Source: Lingula anatina (Eukaryota > Brachiopoda > Lingulata > Lingulida > Lingulidae). Taken from it: a stretch of DNA of 30,681 nucleotides. Below the pieces are notes generated by a model. The model was given only the letters and a program-made list of their open reading frames with translations. It was not told where the DNA came from and ran no database searches. The DNA lies in assembly GCF_001039355.2 (NCBI RefSeq), contig NW_019773514.1:1071213-1101893 (forward strand), in the 5' to 3' direction. Both the position numbers and the translations under genes were made by a program. Below are positions 20,104 to 29,719 of the stretch, piece after piece. How positions within the stretch are numbered: the first letter of the stretch is position 1; each line of letters opens with the position of its first letter.

Positions 20104-20260
20104 ATGCTGTAACGCACTTTTTATCGGAGTCGTAAACTCTCCTGACACATCTACTGACACTTTGCCCCCCCCCCCTCCCGGGCCAAGCACCGACCAATCT
20201 GCGTCTTAGGTACAGTTACAGTTTGCTTGAGTCCATCATATCACTAATTTTTTATCTACC
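19546..20260. repeat. Module M, copy 1 (full)
   Basis: A ~700 bp module found three times in each block D copy. Landmarks in order: CTAAAATAGATTTCCAACAC, CACGTTGTCTTCACTAACAC, CGTCACAATCATGGTTGAGA, CACAGTGGCAGATAGATTAG, CAGCCTTCAGTG followed by (TG)n, CTCTCCTGACA, a C tract, AGCACCGACCAATCTGCG and CAGTTTGCTTGAGTCC. No ORF is kept across copies. The family is not recognised; it could be a non-autonomous element. Confidence 0.75.
20066..20098. repeat. (TG)n microsatellite in module M
   Basis: TG run after CCTTCAGTGTATG, ending TGCGTGTATGCTG. Confidence 0.9.
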
Positions 20261-21596
20261 CTTCAGTACAAGTGATGGCCTTTAATTTTAAGTTTAAATA
20301 GCATGTCATCGCTGCTCATGACTTATTTAGTCAGTGAAATTTAATTTTCCTATACAAATATCTCATACATCTCTACATATATATCAGAGAAATATTTTCA
20401 GTCCTTAATTTTGCTCTTCATTTATTGCAATGGAATGAGCATCCGCCTGTGTTTGTATGCATTCGTAAAGATTTTTACGGCAAGGGGCATTGAACGGATA
20501 GAGAGCAGCGAACGTGTTCTGGCTTGACGCCGGCGTTGCATATGGCCCATTTGATTTCCTTATTTTGACCATGTCGTGTCGTACACACATCTCATCAAAA
20601 ATATTAATATGGCATTGGCGTCAGATGTAAGGTTTTAGCAAAACGTTATGTATCGTTGGTCGGATATATTTTGTGCGCACTATTCCTGAAGTCTGTGGGC
20701 GCCTTTGTTATATGTGCCGAAGAACTCATCATCGATTCACGTAGACACATTATGAAAAAATTAAATCAATTAAAAAGATAAATATATACCCAAATGAACA
20801 GAGTGAAATAAACTGCAGATGTTCTGTCAATCTTTTCTATTTATTAAGTACGTATTAAGCACGTATGAATTTTAAAGTTTGTCCATACCAATCTTTTTTT
20901 CGACAAACTGTTACCAGATACACAATATTTCAGAGAGTTTATTTGTATGACTTCTCCCTCAGTATTTCCCCTTTGTGACATTGTTTCCTGTGTCTTTACT
21001 GTTATAATGATTTACTCTGGTCTTGATGTTACGTGTAAACATTGTTGAGTATCTGTGCTACTTTTTATACTACTAGTGCATGTTTACGCATCAAAAATAC
21101 GTAGAAAAATAATTATATAAAGTAGATAAAAAACTATTAATGTACGTAATTATAATATTAAAATGATCTTGATTCTTTCTCGTGTGTAATTTAAATGAGA
21201 TTACAGTGCAATCTACTCAATGGGTTAAGTTTTAAATACGAATAAAACGGAAGGGAGCAAGCGCATTGTAGCCTGTGGTATCTATACTACCGTGAATTAC
21301 TTTGTAGAACGAAAAGAGGCAAGAATCAAGATAGGGCGGATAAAGATGGTATGGGGACATATTTTTGAATAGCGACTGTGCGTGTCGCTCTTATAGGAAC
21401 GTTGTCTTTGACACAGGGTCTCTGACACAACCAAGCGTCTTTGATCCTCTTACCTGCTGGAATATTGTTTGTTGTTCAGAGAAGACGAAGTCCAAGTGAA
21501 ATTTACTCAGGACGCCATGACGGGAGGGAAAGAACTCGAAAGGTGGTCACGATCCTCATGGAAGAAGCATGGCATTCAACGCGTCCTGCTCTAAGA

Positions 21597-21650
21597 TGGA
21601 CAGCTTGCACCGCAATGAGCACGGCTTGTATCTGTGTACAGCTTGTTGGA
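21597..21650. repeat. 38 bp minisatellite locus, short state (1 unit plus partial)
   Basis: ACAGCTTGCACCGCAATGAG, followed by the rest of one 38 bp unit, then a partial ACAGCTTGTTGG. The counterpart in the second block has seven full units at 26955-27220. Confidence 0.9.
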
Positions 21651-21878
21651 GGATTTTCTCGTTACTGGGACAAGTTCGGGAACGCAAATGTTCTATGAAG
21701 GTGGATAATTAAGCAGTTGTGTCCTTATGTCAGGCTGTGTCCTTATGCTGGCGTTCCTGATTAATATACGCGAGGGTACGCTTCATCCTTGTTGAAGGGT
21801 ATCAATACACGCACTCAAGCACATCTGAAACTCAATTTTCACAAATTATCTCACACCTTTATCTGTTGTCATATTTGA

Positions 21879-21910
21879 CCCCCCCCCCCCCCCACACACA
21901 CACACACACA
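21879..21910. repeat. C15 tract followed by (CA)n
   Basis: TTTGACC runs into a long C tract and then CACACACA. The counterpart is at 27461-27489. Confidence 0.9.
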
Positions 21911-22015
21911 GACACAACCCACACCGCACACGTCCCTCATAACACTGGATATTTTGTTGAAGGCTGGTTTCATCACATTGCTTTTTAATCTACCGTACAG
22001 TATATATGTAAGTTT

Positions 22016-22276
22016 CAAGAAATTTACTCTTTAACTAAAATAGTTTTCCAACAGTACCCATGAATTATTATTTCATTACTTTAAGAACATCTCCCCCCCC
22101 CCCCCACCTGTCTCGCGTTATGTCTTCACTAACACAATTGGCTGATATTTGTGGAGTCCGTCACAATCATGGTTGAGACAGCATCAAAATTAAAACATAA
22201 CAGCTTGCGGTACATTTCCCTTGTGAATAGAGTTTGTTTACTTAAAAAATTTTCACAGTGGCAGATAGATTAGCAA

Positions 22277-22311
<35 letters not shown>

Positions 22312-22690
22312 GAGAAGGGGATGAAAAAGAGTTCAAGGCTAATAAGAGAAGATTTGGCCGAGACATGAATAAAAATCGAAACAATTACTTCATTTCAAAG
22401 CTGGAGCTTCTGGTCAGACGAATGAACTGCACACAAAGATTATCTCTTGTTAATAAAACAAAACAAGCCTTCAGTGTGTGTGTATGTGTGCGTGCGTGTG
22501 TTTGTGTGCGTGCGTGCATGCTGTAACACAGTTTCAGCGGAGTGATTAACTCTCCTGATAGGCCTACATGGGCGGACTCTTTACCTCCTCCCCGACCAAC
22601 CACCCCCCAAGCGAAGCACTGAGCAATCCGGACCCAGGTAAAGTTACAGTTTGCTTGAGTCCGTCATAACACTTTCCATTTTTCATCTAA
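22016..22690. repeat. Module M, copy 2
   Basis: Same landmark order as the module at 19546, with extra sequence between the (AAAT)n tract and the TG tract (CTGGAGCTTCTGGTCAGACG). It contains a C13 tract (22093-22105), (AAAT)n (22275-22312) and an interrupted GT tract (22475-22518). Confidence 0.7.
22275..22312. repeat. (AAAT)n microsatellite, long allele-like state
   Basis: About nine units, against about three at 27826-27838 in the second block. Confidence 0.9.
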
Positions 22691-22714
22691 CATGCAGTAC
22701 AAGTGACGAGTCAT

Positions 22715-23060
22715 GACTTATTACTTGAATAACATCTTTATTCCAGCCCCGTCTCACGTTGTCTTCACTAACACAGTTGGGTGATTTTTTTTTTGTGGAG
22801 GCCGTCACAATCATGGTTGAGACAGCGTCATAAACCATACACCGCAGCTTGTGGCACATTTTACCTTTGAACAAAGGTTGTTCACTTAAAATATAAATAT
22901 TTACTATATTTATTTTTCACAGTGGCAGATAGATTAGCTAAAAAAGAGGATGAAAAAGTTCAATACGAGTAAAGTACGAGTATTCTCCAGTGTATGCCTT
23001 AGCGAATCTTTAATAAAATGAAATCTTTCGCTCTTGTTCGTTTTTAGTCTTTTACTTTTG
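22715..23060. repeat. Module M, copy 3 (5' part only)
   Basis: Starts near TTATTACTTGAATAACATC and keeps CACGTTGTCTTCACTAACAC, CGTCACAATCATGGTTGAGA and GTGGCAGATAGATTAGCTAA. It then diverges after AATACGAGTAAAGTA and lacks the TG tract and the CTCTCCTGACA part. Confidence 0.65.
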
Positions 23061-23570
23061 ATTCTGCAGTCGTAGCAAATTCGCTTTTTAAGCTGTCATA
23101 GTAAATAAATAGTTGAATCTCTTTTTTTTATCAAAAAATGTAACTTCTTTGGAAATTGTCACCTGTTTCCAGTACGTGACCGTTCGTCTTTTCACCCAGC
23201 CACCCACCCTTAATTCTGGATCTTCCTCTCATAGTAATGTGACAGACTTTCTTTCAGTTATTTAGAGGAAAACTATGTCAATTAGCTGGTAATACTTGTA
23301 CATGAAAGCAGTAATTATATCATAGCATTCGGGAGCTGGTGGTACCGTCAACATCTTTTTACAGCTAATACATTTTAACTGAATTACTAATATTTTCATC
23401 TTTTATTTTTTACGATCGTCAGTACAGAACTATAATTGTCTCTGTAGCAACCAGTTGAAAACCTTCAAAACGTCATTCTCTTAATTTTACAATAAAACAT
23501 TAATTTTTGTAACCACAGGGGTTTTGTTTTTCTTTCTTTTTCTTTTTTTAATTGAGGGCATATACCAGTG
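23060..23570. other. AT-rich DNA of block D, no gene seen
   Basis: Matches 28620-29100. Contains no supported ORF or RNA. Confidence 0.4.
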
Positions 23571-23601
<31 letters not shown>

Positions 23602-23636
23602 TGTGTGTGTGTGTGGGGTGGGGTGGGGTGGGGGGT
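23571..23636. repeat. (GT)n plus GGGGT repeat
   Basis: About 20 GT units with one interruption, followed by GGGGTGGGGTGGGGTGGGGG, directly next to the TCAC/AAATAAA repeat. Confidence 0.9.
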
Positions 23637-23880
23637 GATCACGGTTCATGGGAAATAAAGTCATTAATTTACAAATCACAGTAAATAAAACTTGAATCAT
23701 ATATCACTGATAATGCAAATCGAAAATCTTGATAATCACGAATCACCGAGTAAAATACTTCGTTTCACAAAGGGCAAAGAATAAAAAGGCACATTAATGA
23801 GTCACGGGAATGGGGTACTTCACAGATCACTCTAAATGATATAAACATTTCACGCATCTCGGGGAAATAAAAATTGGCTT
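23636..23880. repeat. TCACGAATCAC/AAATAAA dispersed repeat, copy 2
   Basis: Same sequence family as 15036-15262, beginning TGATCACGGTTCATGGGAAA and ending near TTTCACGCATCTCGGGG. Confidence 0.75.
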
Positions 23881-23959
23881 ACACAGGTAACAAATTCAAA
23901 ACTACAGTACATGTACGTATACCCAATAGGACCCTTTAAGTGAAAAAGTTTGAAAAAGC

Positions 23960-24001
<42 letters not shown>
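23960..24001. repeat. (AAT)n microsatellite, site without the Helitron-like insertion
   Basis: About 13 AAT units followed by AGCGATTCTTATTTAAAGG. The counterpart tract at 29469-29522 is followed instead by a Helitron-like terminus. Confidence 0.9.
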
Positions 24002-24340
24002 GCGATTCTTATTTAAAGGCATAAAGGCATTTGGGACGTCAGGCAAGAAGCCATCCCTTGACTTTTATTTACAATAAATGAAGCACTTTAATAATCATTT
24101 TATTCCAATACACCAATATTTGACTTCTGGTTTAGGTTTAAAATTTCTAAAGTAAATTCTTTTTCTAAATTTATTTTATTAAACTTTAACGTTTAATAAT
24201 TAATCTTAAAAGAAATAATGTATACATGGTAAAAACATTTAACTATAGTCAAATACATACGTAAACACCCATACTCACATACTATTCTGCTCAATTACTG
24301 ACAACTTCACTTTCGCCTTTATATTCCAGTATGTTTGTGT
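24002..24340. other. AT-rich DNA, no gene seen
   Basis: Unique in the window; no counterpart after the second block. Confidence 0.4.
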
Positions 24341-24344
24341 ATAA

Positions 24345-24535
24345 ATACAACAGATATATAGTTAAATACAACAGATATATAGTTAAATACAACAGATATA
24401 TAGTTAAATACAACAGATATGTAGTTAAATACAACAGATATATAGTTAAAAATACAATAGATATATAGTTAAATACAACAGATATATAGTTAAATACAAC
24501 AGATATATAGTTCAATACAATAGAGATATAGTTCA
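24345..24535. repeat. 21 bp minisatellite, about 9 units
   Basis: Unit ATACAACAGATATATAGTTAA, starting at 24345, 24366 and onward. One unit carries two extra bases, and the last units have AATAG and TTCAATAC variants. Because 21 is a multiple of 3, it gives a spurious repeating 7-residue minus-strand frame (24536-24291). Confidence 0.95.
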
Positions 24536-24688
24536 ACCTGCTGGGAATTCAAATGAAAAGTAAATTTTACTTTTGACAAAGACGGTGCTTTTTAGATCAC
24601 TTGCAACTTTTAAAGACAATGATCCCGTTTTAATTAACTTTTAAACATGTATTATTGAAAGTATTTGAGCATCTGGTGTTTCTGAACT

Positions 24689-24689
24689 N
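24689..24689. other. Single N, assembly junction
   Basis: After the N, an A-run leads into ATTAAAAGAAGTTTCAC, equivalent to about 16880. Block D thus restarts exactly at this N. Confidence 0.9.
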
Positions 24690-24943
24690 AAAAAAAAAAA
24701 AAAAAAGGAAATATAATTAAAAGAAGTTTCACTATGCACACATACCGGAATTCTTCAAGTAATGTTGACTTGAAGATGGCACCTAGCTCCACCGCCCCAT
24801 ATTTTCCTCCCTATTGTTTCTTTGTACACTGAACGGGGGTGGGGGGGGGGGGTAGCGGCGTCTGATCTACCAGTGAATTCAGGATCATTCGGTGCCCAGT
24901 CTGGTAGTTGGGTAGGCCTAGTATAGTATATGTTAGATTCACG

Positions 24944-25436
24944 ACATTAACTCTTAAACTAAAATAGCTTTCCAACACTATCCATGATTTATTACTTGGA
25001 TACCATCTTTATTCCCCCAGCCCCGTACGCGTCTCACGTTGTCTTCACTAACACAATTGGGTGATTTTTGTGGAGTTCGTCACAATCATGGTTGAGACAG
25101 CGTCATAAACAAGACACCGCAGCCATTTTTCTTATGAACAAAGGTTGTATTAAAATATTCTACACAGTGGCAGATAGATTAGCTAAAAAAAGGGGAATGA
25201 AAAAGAGTTAAAGGAGTAAAGTAGATTTAGCAAAGACATTAAAAAATATCACTTCGTTTAAAAGCAGGAGCTGCCAGGCCTTATCAACGGATTCTAGGCG
25301 TTAACTAACTCTACCCGCAGATCTTTTAGCTCTAACACCCATCTATACCACATAATCCGCGAATTAACCAGCACACCGTAAATGTATTTACCACTGCGCT
25401 CTTCCATTTGGTTTCAAATTCAACAAAACCAGCCTT

Positions 25437-25472
<36 letters not shown>

Positions 25473-25640
25473 ATGCTGTAAAACACTTTTTTATCGGAGT
25501 CGTAAGCTCTCCTGACACATCTAATGACACTTTGCCCGGGCTAAGCACCGACCAATCTGCGTCCTAGGTACAGTTACAGTTTGCTTGAGTCCATCATATC
25601 ACTAAATTTTTTATCTACCCTTCAGTACAAGTGATGGCCT
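24944..25640. repeat. Module M, counterpart of copy 1
   Basis: Same landmarks as 19546-20260, with the (GT)n tract at 25438-25467. The C tract before GGGCTAAGCACCGACC is missing here. Confidence 0.75.
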
Positions 25641-25644
25641 TTAA

Positions 25645-26795
25645 TTTTAAGTTTAAATAGCATGTCATCACTGCCCATGACTTATCTAGTCAGTGAAATT
25701 TAATTTTCCTATACAAATATTTCATACATCTCTACATATATCTCAGAGAAATATTTTCAGTCCTTAATTTTGCTCTTCATTTATTGCAGTGGAATGAGCA
25801 TCCGCCTGTGTTTGTATGCAGTAGTAAAGATTTTTACGGCAAGGGGCATTGAACGGGCAGAGAGCGACGAACGTGTTCTAGCTTGACGCCGGCGTTGCAT
25901 ATGGCCCACTTGATTTCTGTATTTTGACCATGTCGTGTCGTAGACACATCTCATTAAAAATATTAATATGGCATTGGCGTCAGATGTAAGGTTTTAGTAA
26001 AACGTTATGTATCGTTGGTCGGACATATTTTGTGCGCACTATTCCTGAAGTCTGTGGGCGCCTTTGTTATATGTGGCGAAGAACTCATCATCGATTCACG
26101 TAGACACATTATGAAAAAATTAAATCAATTAAAAAGATAAATATATACCCAAATGAACAGAGTGAAATAAACTGCAGATGTTCTGTCAATCTTTTCTATT
26201 TATTAAGCACGTATTAAATAGGGCCTAGGAATCTTTAACATATGATTTGAATTTTAAAGTTTGTCCATATCAACCTTTTTTCGACAAACTATTACCAGAT
26301 ACACAATATTTCAAAGAGTTAATATGTATGACTCCTCCCTCAGTATTCCCCCTTCGTTACATTGTTTCCTGTATCTTTACTGTTATAATGATATACTCGG
26401 TCTTGATGTTACGTGTAAACAGTGTTGAGTATCTGTGCTACTTTTAATACTACTAGTGCATGTTTACGCATCAAAAATACGTAGAAAAATAATTATATAA
26501 AGTAGATAAAAAACTATTAATGTACGTAATTATAATATTAAAATGATCTTGATTCTTTCTCGTGTGTAATTTAAATGGGTTAAGTTTTAAATACGAATAA
26601 AACGGAAGTGAGCAAGCGCATTGTAGCCTGTGGTATCTATACTACCGTGAATTACTTTGTAGAACGAAAAGAGGCAAGAATCAAGATAGGGCGGATAAAG
26701 ATGGTATGGGGACATATTTTTGAATAGCGACTGTGCGTGTCGCTCTTATAGGAACGTTGTCTTTGCCACAGGGTCTCTGACACAACCAGGCGTCT
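25645..26795. other. Inter-module DNA of block D copy 2, no supported gene
   Basis: Counterpart of 20260-21440. A 66-codon frame at 26247-26447 starts at a non-ATG codon and is not preserved in the other copy. Confidence 0.4.
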
Positions 26796-26954
26796 TTGGT
26801 CCTCTTACCTGCTGGAATATTGTTTGTTGTTCAGAGAAGGCGAAATCCAAGCGAAATTTACTCAGGACGCCATGACGGGAGGGAAAGAACTCGAAAGGTG
26901 GTCACGATCCTCATGGAAGAAGCATGGCATTCAACGCGTCCTGCTCTAAGATGG

Positions 26955-27230
26955 ACAGCTTGTACCGCAATGAGCACGGCTTGTATCTGTGTACAGCTTG
27001 TACCGCAATGAGCACGGCTTGTATCTGTGTACAGCTTGTACCGCAGTGAGCACGGCTTGTATCTGTGTACAGCTTGTACCGCAGTGAGCACGGCTTGTAT
27101 CTGTGTACAGCTTGTACCGCAGTGAGCACGGCTTGTATCTGTGTACAGCTTGTACCGCAGTGAGCACGGCTTGTATCTGTGTACAGCTTGTACCGCAGTG
27201 AGCACGGCTTGTATCTGTGTACAGCTTGTT
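26955..27230. repeat. 38 bp minisatellite, seven units plus partial
   Basis: Units beginning ACAGCTTGTACCGC start at 26955, 26993, 27031, 27069, 27107, 27145 and 27183, with a partial unit at 27221. The first two units have GCAATGAG and the other five GCAGTGAG. Because 38 is not a multiple of 3, the three minus-strand frames all read as cycling peptides; these are artefacts. Confidence 0.95.
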
Positions 27231-27460
27231 GGGGGATTTTCTCGTTACTGGGACAAGTTCGGGAGCTCAAATTTTCTATAAAGATGGAGAATTAAGCAGT
27301 TGTGTTCTTATGTCAGGCTGTGTCCTTATGTTGGCGTTCCTGGTTAATATACGCGAGGGTACGCTTCATCCATGTTGAAAGGTATCAATACACGTACTCA
27401 AGCACATCCGAAGCTCAATTTCCACAATTACCTCACACCTTTATCTGTTGTCATATTTGA

Positions 27461-27489
27461 CCCCCCCCCCCCCCACACACACACACACA
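27461..27489. repeat. C14 tract followed by (CA)n
   Basis: Counterpart of the tract at 21879-21910, with a shorter CA part. Confidence 0.9.
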
Positions 27490-27587
27490 ACCCGCACCGC
27501 ACACATCCCTCATAACACTGGATATTTTGTCGAAGGCTGGTTTCATCACATTGCCTTTTAATCTACCGTACAGTATATATGTAAGTT

Positions 27588-28009
27588 TCACGACAATTAC
27601 TCTTAAACGAAAATAGTTTTCCAACAGTACCCATGAATTATTATTTCATTACTTTAAGAACATCTCACCCTCCCTGTCTCGCGTTACGTCTTCACTAACA
27701 CAATTGGGTGATATTTGTAGAGTCGGTCACAATCATGGTTGAGACAGCATCAAAAGTCTGTGGTACATTTCTCTTATGAACAGATATTGTTACTTAAAAT
27801 TTTCATAGTGGTAGATAGATTAGCAATAAATAAATAAGAGAAGGGGATGAAAAAGAGTTCAAGGCTAATAAGAGTAGATTTGGCAGAGACATGAATAAAA
27901 ATCGAAACAATTACTTCATTTCTAAGCTGGAGCTTCTGGTCAGACGAATGAACTGCACACAAAGATTATCTCTTTTCCATCTGGTTGTTAATAGAACAAA
28001 ACCAGCCTT

Positions 28010-28060
<51 letters not shown>

Positions 28061-28262
28061 CGTGTGTTTGTGTGCGTGCGTGCATGCTGTAACACAGTTT
28101 CAGCGGAGTGATAAACTCTCCTGATAGGCCTACATGGGCTGACTCTTAACCCCCCCCCCCCGGGCGAAGCACCGAGCAATCCGCGACCCAGGTACAGTTA
28201 AAGTTTGCTTGAGTCCCTCATAACACTTTCTTTTTTTTTCATCTAACGTTCAGTACAAGTGA
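27588..28262. repeat. Module M, counterpart of copy 2
   Basis: Same landmarks as 22016-22690, with a much longer (GT)n and (GC)n tract (28013-28084) and a C12 tract (28150-28161). Confidence 0.7.
28013..28084. repeat. (GT)n-(GC)n microsatellite
   Basis: About 19 GT units, then GCGCGCGCGCG, then GTGTGTTTGTGTGCGTGCGT. A small plus-strand frame reading through it (27891-28124) is spurious. Confidence 0.95.
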
Positions 28263-28267
28263 CGAGT

Positions 28268-28620
28268 CATGACTTATTACTCGAATAACATCTTTATTCC
28301 CCCAGCCCCGTCTCACGTTGTCTTCACTAACACAATTGGGTGGATTTTTGTGGAGGCCGTCACAATCATGGTTGAGACAGCATTTTAAACGAGAGACCGC
28401 AGCCTGAGGCACATTTTTCTTATGAACAAAGGTTGTTCACTTAAAATATTCTTCACAGTGGCAGACAGATTAGCTAAAAAAGAGGATGAAAAAGAGTTAA
28501 AGTTCAATAAGAGTAAAGTACGAGTATTCTCCAGTGTATGCCTTAGCGAATCTTTAATAAAAATGAAGTCTTTCGCCCTTGTTCGTTTTTTTTTTGTCTT
28601 TAACTTTTGATTCTGCAGTC
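28268..28620. repeat. Module M, counterpart of copy 3 (5' part only)
   Basis: Same landmarks as 22715-23060. Opposing short frames here (28385-28627 minus, 28422-28610 plus) come from the module and are not conserved elsewhere. Confidence 0.65.
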
Positions 28621-29110
28621 GTAGCAAATTCGCTTTTCAAACTTTCATGGCAAATAATTTAGTTGAATCTCTTTTTTTATTATTATTAAAAAAATGTAAT
28701 TTCTTTGGAAATTGTTACCTTCTGTTTCCAGTACGTGACCGGTTCGTCTTTTCACCCAGCCAACCACCCTTAATTTGGGATCTTCCTCTCATAGTAATGG
28801 GACGGATTTTCTTTCAATTATTTAGAGGAAAACTATGTTATTTAGCTGGTAAAACTTGTACATAAAAGCATTAAATATATCATAGCAGTCGGGAGCTGGT
28901 TATACCGTCAACATCTTTTTACAGTTAATACATTTTAACTGAATTACTAATATTTTCTTTTTTTTTTACGATCGTCAGTGCAGAACTATTATTGCCTCTG
29001 TAGCAGCCAGTTGAAAACCTTCAAAATGTTATTCTCTTAATTTTACAATAAAACATTAATTTTTGTAACCAAATTAGTTTTTTTCTTTCTTTTTAATTGA
29101 GGGTACCATT
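28620..29110. other. AT-rich DNA of block D copy 2, no gene seen
   Basis: Counterpart of 23060-23570. Confidence 0.4.
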
Positions 29111-29153
29111 GGTGTGTGTGTGTGGGGTGTGTGTGTGTGTGGGGGGGGGGGGG
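29110..29153. repeat. (GT)n plus G-tract
   Basis: Short GT runs interrupted by GGGG, ending in a 13-base G tract that abuts the TCAC/AAATAAA repeat. Confidence 0.9.
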
Positions 29154-29155
29154 AA

Positions 29156-29402
29156 TTGATCACTGTTCATGGGAAATAAAATCATTAATTTACAAATCAC
29201 AGTAAATAAAACTTGAATCATATCTCACTGATAATGCAAATCAAAATCTTGATAATCACGAATCACCGAGAAAAATACTTCGTTTCACAAAGGGCAAAGA
29301 ATAAAAAGGTACATTCACGAGTCACGGGAATGGGGTGCTTCACAGATCACTGTAAATGATATGAACATTTCACGCATCACGGGGAAATAAAAAGTGGCTT
29401 AC
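29156..29402. repeat. TCACGAATCAC/AAATAAA dispersed repeat, copy 3
   Basis: Begins TTGATCACTGTTCATGGGAA and follows copy 2 almost base for base. Confidence 0.75.
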
Positions 29403-29468
29403 ACAGGTAACTAATTCGAAAATACGTATACCCCATGGGACACATTATGTGAAAAAGTTTTAAAAAGC

Positions 29469-29522
<54 letters not shown>
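29469..29522. repeat. (AAT)n microsatellite at the Helitron-like junction
   Basis: About 18 AAT units directly followed by ACTAGAGGATCAGAGAGGCG, the terminus of the next element. The counterpart without the element is at 23960-24001. Confidence 0.95.
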
Positions 29523-29524
<2 letters not shown>

Positions 29525-29719
29525 TAGAGGATCAGAGAGGCGATACCGCCTCCGGATATTGTACCACCAGCTGGAGTAAGCGCATTCGAATGGATCCCCC
29601 CCCCAAAAAAAAGGGGCACCACCACCAGTCTTGTGCTTGACAAGCTGTATTAAATGCAATCAATAGGAATTCTCAAAATATGCAAAAAAAGAAAAAAACT
29701 AAAAATGGTACAATCAAAG

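Larger units (their letters stand above)
20260..21990. other. Inter-module DNA of block D, no supported gene
   Basis: Matches 25645-27560. A frame at 21441-21698 (starting TTG) and its counterpart at 26796-27011 share most residues, but this simply follows from nucleotide identity. The two differ by both silent and replacement changes and the second is interrupted by the 38 bp repeat expansion. I do not call it coding. Confidence 0.4.
16875..24001. repeat. Block D, first copy (carries a LINE insertion)
   Basis: The flanks 16875-17061 and 19508-24001 match 24700-24909 and 24910-29521 in the same order. Removing the LINE at 17062-19497 makes this copy ~4.7 kb. By eye the copies are highly similar, with scattered substitutions, several indels and microsatellite length changes. 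Confidence 0.9.
24690..29521. repeat. Block D, second copy (LINE-free, with expanded minisatellite)
   Basis: Second copy of 16875-17061 plus 19508-24001. It lacks the LINE, has seven 38 bp units instead of one, and lacks a 26 base segment present at 21199-21225 (the remaining join reads AATTTAAATGGGTTAAG). It carries an extra segment near 26217-26242 (ATAGGGCCTAGGAATCTTTA). Confidence 0.9.

Noticed and set aside
21441-21698. 85-codon frame shared with 26796-27011
   Set aside because: The 21441 frame starts at TTG, changes between copies include replacements as readily as silent ones, and the frame is broken by the repeat expansion.
24291-24536. Minus-strand frame with a 7-residue periodic peptide
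   Set aside because: Produced by the 21 bp minisatellite, whose unit length is a multiple of three.
26858-27270. Minus-strand frames of up to 119 codons with repeating peptide
   Set aside because: They are readings of the 38 bp minisatellite in several frames at once, so all are artefacts.
29469-29522. CRISPR array or other prokaryotic repeat system
   Set aside because: All repeats here are microsatellites, minisatellites or satellite monomers; there are no spacer-separated identical repeats and the window is eukaryotic in character.
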